A stretch of DNA of 64,000 nucleotides from Anagrus nilaparvatae (lineage: Eukaryota > Arthropoda > Insecta > Hymenoptera > Mymaridae): assembly GCA_022575985.1 (NCBI GenBank), contig JAKSXM010000044.1, forward strand, positions 62,001 to 126,000. The letters run 5' to 3'. The notes below the pieces were generated by a model. It worked only from the letters and a program-made list of their open reading frames with translations, did not search any database and had not been told where the DNA came from. Positions 12,791-25,321 of the stretch are shown one piece after another. Both the position numbers and the translations under genes were made by a program. Position 1 is the first letter of the stretch. Every line of letters starts with the position of its first letter.

Positions 12791-13053
12791 AAAAAGCAAA
12801 TAAAAATAAATTCTTTAAAAAATTTTAATGATATAAAACTTCCCATAGAATTCAATTCGGAGATCCGAGAATTGATTTGAACTGTGCATTCGTTAGAAAA
12901 TCAGTTTTAGAGGAATCAGGTTCGTTTTTTAAGCAGAAATATCTGAAAATGGGCAGGTTTGTTTTCCTTATAATTGGGCTGCAGTTAAAAATAAATAAAA
13001 ATTATTTATTTATAATTTTTTCATTATTTTTACCTGGCTACAATTTGCTGTTT

Positions 13054-13250
13054 TAACATGGAACATGTTTACAGAAAGGGGTACCCTAGGAATTCGAAAA
13101 AATCAAGGGGGTTCAAAAGTGTCCGATTTAATAGAGAGACTCAAGTGTGACCGGTTTAGGGAGGGCGAGCAAATGGGACTTAGAATAATCTGGGTTTAGG
13201 GACTTGAAATATTCCATGCATTTAGGTTGTGTTTATACAAAACCGGTTAT
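13054..13250 (+). repeat. ACATGGAACATGTT-family repeat, short copy
   Basis: It begins with ACATGGAACATGTTTA and ends with TTAGGTTGTGTTTATACAAAACCGGTTAT. The same boundary sequences enclose the copies at 50.0 and 56.7 kb. Inside are G-rich tracts (aaggggg, caagtgtgaccgg) and GGGACTTAGAATAAT. It is a compact, apparently internally deleted copy with no coding capacity. Confidence 0.65.
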
Positions 13251-14951
13251 TTTAATCCAAAAAATAATTTCCATAGGATAGACTAATCAAAATGCTCCAA
13301 AAATAATAATTTCTAAAAATTTTAGATTAAAACCCCTAAGTCAAATCATCAAATAAAAATGTGACGTCAGATTAAAATTACTATGAGAATTTCACATAAG
13401 TAAGTTAAAGGGTTTTGTGAAAATGGAAATTTTATTTTAAAATAAGTTAAATTATGACTTTCAAATAATAAAATATGACTCTAAAATTTTGTCTCCTCCT
13501 CCCTAAATTTGAAACATTTTACCTTTTATTTCTCTTTAGTATTTTATACAATGGATTTTTTTTACAAATGTTCATAATTAATTAAAAAAATCAGACTTGA
13601 ATAAATATTATTGCAAATTAAATCTAAAAAAAGCTCACCAAATAATTATTCATTAATATAATAACGTTTTTACCGAGCTGAATTTAATTAAACGTTCCTA
13701 GTAACTGATAACTTCTTTTACAGATGTGTATTGAAAATTGTCTACAACCAGGAGTTAGTAGATATATTTTACTATTTAAAATTTATTTTTAGAAATAATT
13801 TAAGTTTATTTATCTTGCGCGTAATTTCAGCCACCTATATTATTTTTTTTGGTGAATTAACTGGAAATAATTTTAAATAAAATTTGAAGGTACCTCCGAT
13901 ATTCCAATGAATTCCGGTAGTAGGGTACCTATAGATCCTAAAAAACAAAAAAATAAAAAAATCCTCTCGTTGCTTTTTTTTGCCCAAATTAGCGGTGTCT
14001 TCAAGGTCAAATAATCAAACTAATGTTCCCCTCTGTAACGAATTCATTTCGAATGATTGGTCCATATTTTCCTAGTTTTTTCTTCCCATTTTCTGGTAAA
14101 TTTTGAAAATCACATTCCCCTGAAAAACAGTTCTATTTTTATGAAAAACTTAATAAATATTTTGAAAAAATTTTTAATTGGATGAATGAAAATTAATTAA
14201 AATAAAATATTTAAATAAAAAAGAATTTTGGAAGAAATTAATATTTTTCTAAAATCTTTTAAAAACTGAAAAAAATGTTTTTAAGATAATCACCAGCATG
14301 TATATTATGTCCAGGTAATAAATTTGAAAAAACTTGGGTCTGTAATATACACTGCCAAATTATTTTTCAAGAATTTTTAAACAATTGGTTCCAACAAGTT
14401 CCCATGACCATTAAATGGACAAACAGTAAATGCTAATTTTCGAAGAAGAATAATTTGACAGTGAATATTTTACAACTTTAAATAATGTAAAATAAGAGTA
14501 AAGTTGACTTAAAATATACGCAAGAAGTTATTATTTATTACCTTCTTAATACTTTAGTTTAAAAATGTGAGCAGTATTTTTAATAAATTATGTGACGATT
14601 GACAGCAAAGAAAGTAAATTAATTTTTATTTTAAATAATTTTCAAAAATATGATATAAATTATCTTTTCACAAAGTATTATAAATTATATTTCAACTCGT
14701 TTAATAATTTTTGAATAATTGGTGTTAAATATTTTGAGAAATAATCTTACCTATTAACAGTAAATATTTATAAATTGTGCCAATTATTGGTAAAGATAAT
14801 GGATCAGGCATTTCTTCAAATGGATGTACATTTCAAGAAAATTTGCGTTTTTTAACATTTTTGATGTTTAAATTTATAATTAAGAGTAATAAGTAAGAAA
14901 TTTTAAATTTTTAAATAATTTTTTTCTTAAAAGTTTTAATACTTCTTGAGT
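13251..14951. other. AT-rich spacer, nothing recognised
   Basis: A/T-rich sequence with many short homopolymer runs. No open frame with a family motif, no convincing exon and no clear repeat boundary was seen. Confidence 0.5.
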
Positions 14952-16823
14952 CACAGTGGTCTGGAACGCGAAAAAAGTTTCACCACGATGCCCCCAAAAA
15001 TCTCTGGTATTTTCTTATTCTATAGGGTCTCCTGAGGCAGGAAATGCTTGTCCTAAAATTGAAACCGTAGCTCTCGGGGAGAACCGCCCAAATTTGGGGG
15101 TTCTTGGGGGGTAAAAAAATTTTTTTTTTTTTTTTTTAATTTAACATTTTTTACATGATTTTAGACCACAAAAAGTGACGAACAATTGAGGAACACAAAA
15201 AATTTATCTCGCCCCATAGTTTTTTTTGAGTTGGAAGGCTCAAAATCATATTTTTTCAATATTTGAAAAAAACCAATTTCTGAAATTTTTTAAATAAATT
15301 AAAATTATTTTTAATGATGGATTTATTTTTTTTCAATTGTTTTGTGATTATAATTTACTAAAATAAGTTTATTTAGGACCAAAAAGTACAAATTTTCAAT
15401 TTTCAAGGTCTTAGAGCAACTCAAATGTTAAATATTGGATGTTTTTAAAATTTCACAGACTTGGGATTTTTCTATCAGATTCAAATGAGGTTATAAACTG
15501 GATTTAAAGACGTATTCCATAGTAATGTTTCCAGTACAATCTGAATTTGCTATTTATTTTAACATTTTACCACGAGTTTTAGGTAAATTTTTTTTTTGTT
15601 TATTGTGGTTTCAATTTTCAAGGGACCAATTTTTTAAAGTTTCGCAGGTTTCAAGAAAAAATTTTCTGAATAATATTTACAAGAGTCATTTATATATTTT
15701 TTCTTCTAAAATTCTCATGAAATTCCAATGAAATCACTAGTTTTTTCTTCCGGAATTTTCCTTAGCCAAAAAATCAATTGTTTCTATTTTTACTGGTTTT
15801 GTCCAATTTCATATTTGCTATTATGCTAAACTAGTCAATTTGAGCCTGAAGGGTTTGAAATGTCTAAAATTTTTTAAATAAATGAATATTCAGAAAAAAA
15901 CGATTCTAGAAAATATAAAAACTTTTCTTTGTCTAGTGGTGAAAATTCACTGTCCTAACCAATTTTTTAGTTACGTGAAATTGAGATTATAGGGGAATTA
16001 TTACAAAATCATTAATTAACTAGAAAGGAAAACTCCGGATGAAAAAACTAGTGATTTCATTGAGTTTCAGAGGAAAAAATATATAAATCACTCTTGTAAA
16101 TATTATTCAGAAAATTTTTTCTTGAAACCTGCGAAACTTTAAAAAATTGGTCCCTTGAAAATTGAAACCACAATAAACAAAAAAAAAATTTACCTAAAAC
16201 TCGTGGTAAAATGTTAAAATAAATAGCAAATTCAGATTGTACTGGAAACATTACTATGGAATACGTCTTTAAATCCAGTTTATAACCTCATTTGAATCTG
16301 ATAGAAAAATCCCAAGTCTGTGAAATTTTAAAAACATCCAATATTTAACATTTGAGTTGCTCTAAGACCTTGAAAATTGAAAATTTGTACTTTTTGGTCC
16401 TAAATAAACTTATTTTAGTAAATTATAATCACAAAACAATTGAAAAAAAATAAATCCATCATTAAAAATAATTTTAATTTATTTAAAAAATTTCAGAAAT
16501 TGGTTTTTTTCAAATATTGAAAAAATATGATTTTGAGCCTTCCAACTCAAAAAAAACTATGGGGCGAGATAAATTTTTTGTGTTCCTCAATTGTTCGTCA
16601 CTTTCTATGGTCTAAAATCATGTAAAAAATGTTAAATAAAAAAAAAAAAAAAAAATTTTTTTACCCCCCAAGAACCCCCAAATTTGGGCGGTTCTCTCCG
16701 AGAGCTACGGTTTCAATTTTAGGACAAGCATTTCCTGCCTCAGGAGACCCTATAGAATAAGAAAATACCAGAGATTTTTGGGGGCATCGTGGTGAAACTT
16801 TTTTCGCGTTCCAGACCACTGTG
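14952..16823. mobile_element. 1.87-kb near-perfect palindromic element
   Basis: The left end CACAGTGGTCTGGAACGCG and right end CGCGTTCCAGACCACTGTG are exact inverted copies. The two arms (about 14952-15767 and 16022-16823, roughly 800 bp each) match almost base for base around a loop of about 250 bp. Two mirror-image open frames, 15525-15731 (+) and 16251-16057 (-), encode the same peptide start and are a by-product of the palindrome. GAGT flanks both ends (14948-14951 and 16824-16827), a probable 4-bp target duplication. CAC termini with a 4-bp duplication would suit a CMC/Chapaev-type DNA element. The CACAGTG terminus also resembles Transib/RSS heptamers, but Transib normally makes 5-bp duplications. 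No transposase is encoded. Confidence 0.9.
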
Positions 16824-17310
16824 GAGTCAAAAAGAATTATAAAATAACCAGGGTATAACGTTTGTATATATAGATTCGACTGTTTGGTGATAATATTTTC
16901 GATAAGTGAATCAATTAAAAATATTTCTTAGTGTTATAAAGTACTTGTACAAAGAGTAAAATTAATTTTTTTAATTAATAAATATCATAAACAAAATAGT
17001 ATATTAAGTATCAAGGGCGTAAAAGTTTTGGCACTAGCTTGAGCACTAGCACGAGTGCTCGGCGAAGCCAGGCACGAGTGATATGTGTTCACGCAAGTAT
17101 CTAAAGTATTTCGCCCATGATGCTTACAATATTTTTTGCCTACCTAGGCGTAGAACGAGTGGGCCCGAGAGGGCAAAAAAATTTTAAACTTTATCTAGGT
17201 ACACTCAAAAATAATAGAATCAAAATTTTAATCACTCATGTGATCAATTACATTCAATTAGATGTCAGCCTAAGTGGTTCTGATATTTTGTGGACAGAAT
17301 ATTCGCCATT
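16824..17310 (+). repeat. Spacer and second copy of the AAAAGTTTTGGCACTAGC repeat
   Basis: From about 17010 the sequence (GGGCGTAAAAGTTTTGGCACTAGC, then GCTTACAATATTTTTTGCCTACCTAGGCGT) matches the repeat at 12.3-12.8 kb. It includes a GC-rich inverted stretch (CACGAGTG / CACTCGTGCC-like) around 17050-17080. The ORF at 17117 is carried by this repeat and shows no domain. Confidence 0.5.
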
Positions 17311-17645
17311 TATCAAAAAAAACTTGTGTAAACACAACCAAAAGGTATGGAAAATGTTAACTTCCAGCTGAGGGCTAGGTATAATGCAAATGTTACTCAA
17401 CATTACAATACAATTTTCTAATTTTATAATTTGTAATTATCACCTTTACTAGTTGTTAAGATTCTAAACCTAAATTATTCTAATTCCCTGAACCCGTATT
17501 ATTTTAAGTCCCTAAATATTCTAAGTCCCTAAACCTAAATTATTCTAAGTCCCTAAGCTCAGATATTCCAAGTCCCTAAACCCGGATTATTCGAATTCCA
17601 TAAATTGAAATTATTCTAACTCCCTATAAACATTTTCCATTTAAA
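17311..17645 (-). repeat. ACATGGAACATGTT-family repeat, minus orientation
   Basis: In reverse orientation this matches the copy at 50.04-50.43 kb. It shows the TTGTGTAAACACAA hairpin end near 17322, the CAGCTGAGGGCTAGGTATAATGC segment near 17367, and several direct copies of AAGTCCCTAAACCTAAATTATTCT (about 24 bp) between 17440 and 17620. That short internal repetition looks like an early stage of the large array at 56.8 kb. Confidence 0.65.
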
Positions 17646-20518
17646 AAATTTTTAGCTAATTAGTTATCACCAATTAGGTCAAAGAGCAAGTTTGAGGTTG
17701 GTCATTAATCACGAATTTTCAGGTCCTGAAGTTTTACTGAAAATTTCTTTTTTTTGGGTTATTTTCGCAATATTCTCTAAAAGTAACTAGTTTCGGGTTA
17801 CTTTTCTGATCACTAATTACGAATTTTTGAATCCTTGGAGCAATTAATGAATATAACAACCAAAACAGAGGCTTAATACAAAATTTTAAAAAGTTGAGTT
17901 TTCTGGCTCAAAAATGAACATTACAATTTTCGATTAAAGAATTTTTTGTTTGTTAAATACCGTAATTTTCAATATATCCTGCATAAAAATTACCATAAAA
18001 GATTAAAATTCGTGATAAAAAGTAAAAATAACAAAAATAATTGCATGCATAAATTATTTAATGTACGTAGAAAAAAATCAAAATAAATACAACTCAAAAA
18101 TTATAATTAGCCTTTTTTTTCGTATTAATAATTGTCCTGTCATCATTATAATGTTTAATTTTTTTTATCTTATAAATAACTAAAATGTCAACCTTTTCTT
18201 TATTAACGCATTTAAGTATAAAATATGTAAGGATCATCTTATTATATCGTATTTTTGATGAGTTTTTTTGTATATAGTATGGTGTACCTTACTTATAATA
18301 TAGAATCTACTTGTTTTTCATTTTCTTACTTTTGTAAATTCAAATTTTATGATAGTAGTATAACTTCAGATCTGTTGATCTCTGATTATACAATAAGTTC
18401 GTAAAATGTTAATGATATCGTGAGATAACGATTTCAAAGTTGCGTAAGTTTTTGATTACCATTTGAATTGATAAGTAATTTATCAAAAAAATAAGAATTA
18501 AAAATTTTCTTTGACGAGTGATTTCTAATTATTGACACCGAGCACATGAATATGAATATAGAACTGAAAATTGTTCTCATAAGAGCCCATTTTAATTTGC
18601 ATAATTAAAATTGACAAAATTTAATATTTTAAAATATTGACTGTGAATGTATCACAAGCCCTTTAGTATTAATTTTTTAATACTACAGTACATACTTTAA
18701 ATTCAGCAAAAGCTTAGCTAAAGATAGTCAAACATTTTATAGAATTTAAAAATTAATTCCAAATGCATGGGAATATGGGCTCTTATACTAATTTGTACGA
18801 GATAAATCAGGGAATTTTTACAAATTTTGGAACAATTAATAACTGAGTGATTTGCCATTGTAAAATAGTTTTTTTGATATTTGCTGTTTTCCCTTATAAA
18901 TTTTATATCCAGGAATTAAAACTTCTTGAATAATTTATTAATTTGGATAGAATCTATATTTGTATAAGAACGGACAAAATTTACTCAATTTAAGAATGAA
19001 TAACCCCAGAAACTGAAATAAAATAATAAAAATCAATTAAATTTTTTTTTGCTAAGTGAAGAAGTAAAGTAACATCCTAATGTATATAATTAATAAGCTT
19101 CAGAGCTTCTACTCTTCTTTTTTAACATAATATCGCGATTATATTCCTTCAAATTCTGATCCCACAACCGATACCGTTAAAATATTCCCTCTACTTTTTG
19201 CAAATCTCATGCCTGATATATTAACGTTGATGCATATTATGTTACAAGGAGTATAAAAAAAAAGAGATAGAAAGATACAATAATATGTGAAGACGGTTTC
19301 CAAGCAAGGTTTCCAAGTATATTATTGTATAGGATAGAAAGAATTCAATGACCTACTGGCCTTCATCATATTCTGCATGGCCTCGAACGTGGGGGATTCG
19401 TGAAGGCCAATGACGAGACTTTTATACTCTTTTAACTTCTTGACCTACATATTTTTATTCCGGGTCTTATCCCTACTCATTTTTTTTCCTTCTTCTCGAT
19501 ACTATCTAATACGTTTTTACTATAGTGTTTTTACTAGTATAATATCAATGGAGGAAGGAGTTTTAAAAAGAGATGGGTATATGAAACAAAATGTTTTTTT
19601 TACCTTTCTTCACCTGTTGCGCTTATACATTGAAATGCGGCTTTTGACTTTTTGATTTTTTTTTTTTCGATGTATGTGGCATTTTTGAGGTAAATATTTA
19701 TACAAATAAGAAAACTTTGTATAATTTATTTGTTTGCTAATTTTTTGCAAATTTTAATAATGATACTTATTAAGATTTTTAAATACCTACTTTATTGCTA
19801 CAGTTAATTAATGTATAAAAAATAAAAATACATTTTTGAAAGAAAAAATTTAATCTATTGAAAAAACATACCCTATACCCACTATTTAATCCGATGGGCC
19901 TCATAAGCTTAGAAACATAAAGAAAATTAGAAAAAAAATTTTTTTTTCATACTACCACTGAATATCCTAAATGAGTGACAAAAGTTTTATTTTCAATTTT
20001 CTTTACGTATCAGGGCTGAGGTTCCTAGGAAGTATGAAATTGGAAATACTTAGATTAGCGCGATTTGGGCCAAAATAGAAAATAAAGCTATCCAGAGGTA
20101 AAATTTAAAAAAAACAATTTTCAAAACTCTTCTAATTGGTTTTGTTAATAGATTACTAAAAACAATTCATTTTAAAAATTAAAGGTTTTGAAAAAACGTA
20201 ATTATGGTCTAATTTAGACAGATTTTCATCTGGACAGCTAAAAGATTTTGAAATTACATAATTCATATATTGTCATTCATCATTCGGTCATGTCAATGGA
20301 TTTGTTTTGTCAATGGTATGATTTCTTATATGAAATTTAGCTAATTTTGAAACCACTTTTAATTATTTACGTTTTTTGTGTAAGTATTACTTTTCTAGCC
20401 CCGCAATTTTTTATCACTAATTTTTTTACTCTTTAAACCAATAAACTACATGTTTATTTTTGGTATGAAATAAGTAACATTCAAATTGATACCAAAATAC
20501 AATTTTTAAAGATAAATA
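17646..20518. other. AT-rich spacer with one possible small inverted-repeat element
   Basis: No gene was recognised. ATAAGAGCCCAT near 18577 and its reverse ATGGGCTCTTAT near 18775 may mark the ends of a roughly 200-bp MITE. A weakly self-complementary stretch lies at 19900-20030. The frame at 19410-19655 has no motif and no splice context. Confidence 0.4.
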
Positions 20519-20921
20519 CACTGTAAAAAGTAACTTTCTTATATTAACAAAAAAATTAGAACATTTTCGAAAAATTAGTAAACTTTCGAAAAAATTTGTA
20601 AATATTCGAAAAAAATCGTATACTTACTAAATTTAGTATATTATCGAAAAATTCGAGTATCCTCGATTTTTTTTATGAATTCGCAAGAAAAATAGATAAT
20701 TTACAAATTTTTTTCAAAAATTTACAAAAAATAGTTGTACATTTACAACTTTTTTCGTAAAATCACAAAAAAAAATTGAAAAAAAAAATTTTCGATAATA
20801 TACTAAATTTAGTTAATTTACGATTTTTATCGAATATTTACAAAATTTTTTGAAAATTCAAAAATTTTTCGAAAAAAATTCTATTTTTTTGGTAAAACTA
20901 AGAAAGTTACTTTTTACAGTG
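20519..20921. mobile_element. MITE with CACTGTAAAAAGTAAC ends
   Basis: The inverted ends CACTGTAAAAAGTAACTTTC and GAAAGTTACTTTTTACAGTG are flanked by TA on each side (20517-20518 and 20922-20923). This is the layout of a Tc1/mariner-type MITE. The 403-bp interior is full of TTCGAAAAA and TTTACAAA motifs and is itself largely self-complementary. There is no coding capacity. Confidence 0.88.
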
Positions 20922-20923
20922 TA

Positions 20924-22426
20924 GGCTTTAAAGGTCTCAAAAATTTTCTACATGTTCTATGTTTCTAAAAATCTGTTATTTCTCATTATTTATTTGCAAG
21001 ATATGATAAATTAAAATCAGAATCCCTCAAACAATAAAAATAAGTCCATAAAATTCTAGTGAAAGTTTAATAAAAGAAAAAAAGTTTTCTATACTTTTTG
21101 AATCATAATAAATTTAAGTTTTTAAAAAAATAAAATATTTAAAAAAAAAATTAAACCCACTGCATAAAGATGATTTTTTTTTACAATAAATAAATACCTG
21201 TCTTTTTTGATTATATTATGTGTATTTTTAAAAAAAAATGAACATGTAGGTCATAAGCCCCAATAATAATGCTGATAATAATATACAAGTAAGGACATAA
21301 AGCAAATAAGGACCAAAAGAAAAAATAAACTTATAAGAAACTTCATCTTCGCGTTTCTGTTACACCCGTTAATTCAATGAGAAGCATGTAAAATGTATTT
21401 TCTTAAACTAAAAAAAAAAGCTTTGGTATAATTAAAGTTATAAAATATGTAATAATAATTATATGGACTTAAAATTTACGCTTTGGAATTATTTAATAAG
21501 TATATGTGTATTCTTTTGCAGTATAATAATTCTTATTTTTTATTTGCTTTAATTTATATTGCTTTAAAAAAATAAGTTAATAAATTTAGAGAAATAAAAG
21601 AAGAGTAATTATTTTTATATTTATGATATTTAGGCGTTTTTTTATGTACTTTTAGTTTATATAATTTTATTTCATATATAAATCTTTGATGTTTATTTTT
21701 ATATGTGAGGGATTCTACGCCAAGTTGGACCCAATGGTCAAATAAATCGGTAAAAATTATTTTTTTCCAAAAGTGTACATAAAAAAATTTTGGCCCATTT
21801 TTAGCTTTTCAGACACAATTTTGAATTTTTGGAATCCATTTTCTTGTTTTTGAACTCTTTATGAAGATATTATTATTCTCGATATCAACTGCTTATTTTA
21901 CATTCAAAATTTACTTTATACGAAATTTTTAATAGAAATCAATTTAATTTGACCCCTTTCTGGGGTCCAAAAATTGATTTGTATTGCGCAATTGTTAAAA
22001 GTTCATTATTTACAAATTTATCTTTGAGCTTAAATATCTCAGAATGTACATGCGTTTCAATTTCATTTAATTGGGCTTAAATTTTTTGTTTTATAATCTT
22101 TTTACCCCGTGAAAAAAATCGCGTGTAATAACCTGATCTGAAAGTTCTAAATCAAAAAATAATTTTTTTAAAATTTAATTCAACGTCATATTTTTTAAAA
22201 CTTGATTTTACAAATTTTACTAGCATCAAGATACAGAATAAATAATTAAGCTCATACATATCTGATTTCACAGTAAATGCGCCTTGTCTTTGAGCTTAAA
22301 TATCTCAAAATGTGCATGCTTGATTTTCTTCTAATTGGGCTTAAATTTTCCTGATTTGTACCCTTTTCTTAAAACTTCAAAAAAATAAACGGGATATGTT
22401 TTTAAAAACAATTAACATTTAACTTT
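20924..22426. other. AT-rich spacer with a half foldback element from about 21707
   Basis: GAGGGATTCTACGCCAAG at 21708 matches the end of the foldback family seen intact at 55.2 and 59.3 kb, and the following bases (ttttttccaaaagtgtacat, then ttttagctttt) match its subterminal region. The opposite end was not found, so this copy is truncated or decayed. The sequence on each side is AT-rich, with no gene. Confidence 0.5.
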
Positions 22427-22619
22427 TTGTATTTATGTATTTTCATTTATCTTCCTCATTTGTTCCACAAATTAATTTCTATCCAAGAGATATTTAAATT
22501 TGTGCCTTTACTTCAGTCAAATTCGAAAATCCGCAGTGAGACACGAAAGCAGGCTTATTTTAAAGTCGCTCAAAACAGGTTTCAAGTTAATAGCTCAATA
22601 ACTCAGTCCAAGAGCGATT

Positions 22620-23056
22620 TTTGTCCATTTTGTCACACTGTGTGGCCGGAAGGAAGGTCCAGTTATGAGTTTTGGTCTACTACGGGTTTTTGGGTCGTTG
22701 ATCCCGAATTTTTTGGTCTTTTCTGAGAGAAATGGCTGTAACACTCTTAAAATTGTAAAAAAAAAATTATGAGCTCACAATCAACGAACTTGGAAAATGT
22801 TTAAATTTATATTTTGATTTTTTAAGCCTCCCCCCCAAATTTTTAGTTCTATATAATTAAAGCCAAAAAAAAATAATTTTTAGCTCCTAAAATCCTTATA
22901 ATTGCATACCCCTTTAATAAAATTATTCTAAGTCCCTAAATCGAAATTATTCAAGCTCCATTTGACCCTTCCCCAAATATGGCATATTTACCCCCCCCCC
23001 CTCCAGTGACATACTTAATGTACCCCTGCCTATGAACATGTTCCATGTTAAAATAG
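22620..23056 (-). repeat. Mixed repeat fragments, including an ACATGGAACATGTT copy end
   Basis: 22660-22740 (TCTACTACGGGTTTTTGGGTCG...) matches a motif repeated in the element at 42.5-43.2 kb. 22915-23053 is a minus-orientation fragment of the ACATGGAACATGTT family: ATTCTAAGTCCCTAAATCG, a C-run at about 22991, then GAACATGTTCCATGTTAAAA at its end. The 99-codon frame at 22427 is made of this repeat material. Confidence 0.55.
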
Positions 23057-25090
23057 GGTATTTTTTATGCATTCGAACTTTCAGCGTCCAAATTTTGTAC
23101 ATTTTAGTACATATGGGTTTTTGGGGTCTTTGACAACGAACTTCGAAGATTTTTACTTCGAAGATTTTTTTATGAAAAACTAATATTTCGCCCTTAAATT
23201 TGCAAAACTACCCCTTTTAGGGGTATTTTTCCTATTTTTGCGCTTTGTGCATCTAGATTTAGTCCACATGAGTTTTTGACACTCCACCCTTAAATTTACA
23301 AAAACGTGAAATACATCAAAAATACCCCTTTTATAGGTGTTATTACTAATTGTAAGTTAAGGTTGAACCACAAATTTTTAGTAAGTAGGACACCAAAATT
23401 AAAGATCCACAAAAAACTCGTATGTACCAAATCGAGACACCCCTCTTTGAGGATATTTTTTGCAAATTGAACTAAAATTTCCTAAATACTTAACTCCAGA
23501 GTGTATAGGAAAAAAAATTCAATATAATAATACAATATATAATAACTTTATTTAATTTACAAGACATAATTATTTATAATATTTACAGTTACCAAAGAAA
23601 AAAAATAACAAGAAAAATTATAACTATTAAAGAGTAATAATTACAAGATTTAATAAGTCTCATCATACATTATAAAGTATAACACATGAATTTAATTACC
23701 CATAACTTCTAAGTATTTAAATAAATAAATTAATATATTAACTTTTATTTAAACTAAAAGGTAAAGAAGAAGAAAAAGAAGAAAAAAAAATATTACATTT
23801 TCTCATATAAATCAGGATTGACGTCAATGAAAACTTTCCAAAGGTTTTTTATACACTATAAAAAAATACAATGTATTTTTACAAGTTTTTTTTTTTAGTA
23901 TATAATAAATACACTTTCACCTTTCTCAAAAAAGAAGATGATAAATAAAAAAATATGCTATCTTTGAGAATCAATTTGAATTTTATTTATAAAGGCTATT
24001 GTTTTATTGAAATTGATCGTTATTTTCTTTATTTATGGTTATTTGCGTTAAATTATTAATTCGTGTTATTAAATTAAGAGTAATTTCATTTAAGAAAATT
24101 AATGTTTTTTTTTTGTACATGAAAATATATAAACTAATTGAGCTTAAAAAATCAAGTATAATCAATCAAACTTAAAAAATTTTTTCGGGTTTTAAATATT
24201 TTTTTAAATTTTAGATTTTCAATTTTAAAATCTAGTTTTCATTGTTTTAATACTTGACAATTTGATTTAATTAATTAAAAGGTCAACTGGGCCTAGTTTA
24301 GACTCTAAAGATGCAATAATTAACAAAAAATATTTATTACCCAAATGAATCGAAAAATTATCTTTTCACCAATGCTTAGCTCTGTAGGTCCAATTCTTGA
24401 TTTTTGGCTGTAATATTCTTATTTTTTTACCATTTTCAAAAATTTATTATTTTTTTTCCCAAATGCTAATTTTCGATGAAAAAAAATTTCCTAGAATTTA
24501 ATTCTGGGAACTAAAGTTTAATTGAATTGCACTGAAAAATCAGTATTTCCGTTTAGTCTTTTGGATTAAAACAAAGGGCTTAAATATCAGGTACATTTCC
24601 TCAAATTGGCTTTGTTTATTAAATATTATAATCTATTTTCATCTAAATGAAAATTCTGTGCGATAAGCTATTATCATATCGGCAGATCAAAAAATGATAA
24701 TTTATAATAACAATTTTTTGGAAATTAAAATTTTTTTGCTAATTTATGTAACTTATAAAAATCTGACTCAAATTTGGATTTTACCAGAAGTTTTACATTA
24801 CAAAATGGAAATTCCAAAAGTTTTATTCAGAATAAGGTGAAAAGAAACTAAAATATTATAATTTTTTTATAAAAGTTAGTTGTAAAATATAAGCTTTTGG
24901 GGAAAAAAAAGGTAAATAATAAAAAATGGCTGCCAAAAATCGAAAATTGGATTAAGTGAGCTACAAATAGCTAGAAAAACTTATGCTTAATTGCATTTTT
25001 AGACCAAAAATATATTGGGCCAATGAACTTTCATTCCAAACTAGGTACAGTAGTACTAGGTACAGTGGAATCCCTTATCTGTGAATCTTA
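23057..25090. other. Repeat remnants then AT-rich spacer
   Basis: 23090-23460 carries further degraded copies of the ACTACCCCTTTTAGGGGTATTTTT / GGGTCTTTGA motif found in the 42.5-kb element, in both orientations. Beyond that the sequence is A/T-rich with no recognisable gene. Confidence 0.45.
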
Positions 25091-25319
25091 CACTGTAAAA
25101 ATATATTGCTTAAATTTTCAAGCACTTGTTTGAAATTTCAAGTAAATTGCTCAAAACTTCGTCCACCTATCATGTTGCCAAAAATAAATTAAAAAAAAAA
25201 AATATGCAAATTATTTTCAAATTACATGATTTAATCCAATGGATTTGATAATGATATGTAAGATTTAATTAAAAATTTAAGAATTAGTTTGAATTGCCAA
25301 GCAATATATTTTTACAGTG
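25091..25319. mobile_element. MITE with CACTGTAAAAATATATTGC ends
   Basis: CACTGTAAAAATATATTGCTT on the left and AAGCAATATATTTTTACAGTG on the right are inverted copies flanked by TA (25089-25090 and 25320-25321). The first 11 bases are the same as those of the MITE at 20.5 kb, so the two probably use the same mariner-like transposase, but the interiors differ. Length is 229 bp. Confidence 0.88.
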
Positions 25320-25321
25320 TA

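Noticed and set aside
12596..12880. 94-codon frame with FFAYLG
   Set aside because: It lies in a dispersed repeat, and a related frame occurs in the copy at 17117.
15525..16251. Two opposite-strand frames encoding the same 61-residue start
   Set aside because: They are mirror images produced by the arms of the palindromic element, not two genes.
19410..19655. 81-codon hydrophobic frame that could be a membrane protein
   Set aside because: Poly-T-rich codons create spurious hydrophobicity; there is no linker or splice pattern like the real Osiris exons.
22427..22726. 99-codon frame containing CPFCHTVWPEG
   Set aside because: The Cys pair suggests a zinc knuckle at first glance, but the sequence is repeat material shared with the 42.5-kb element.
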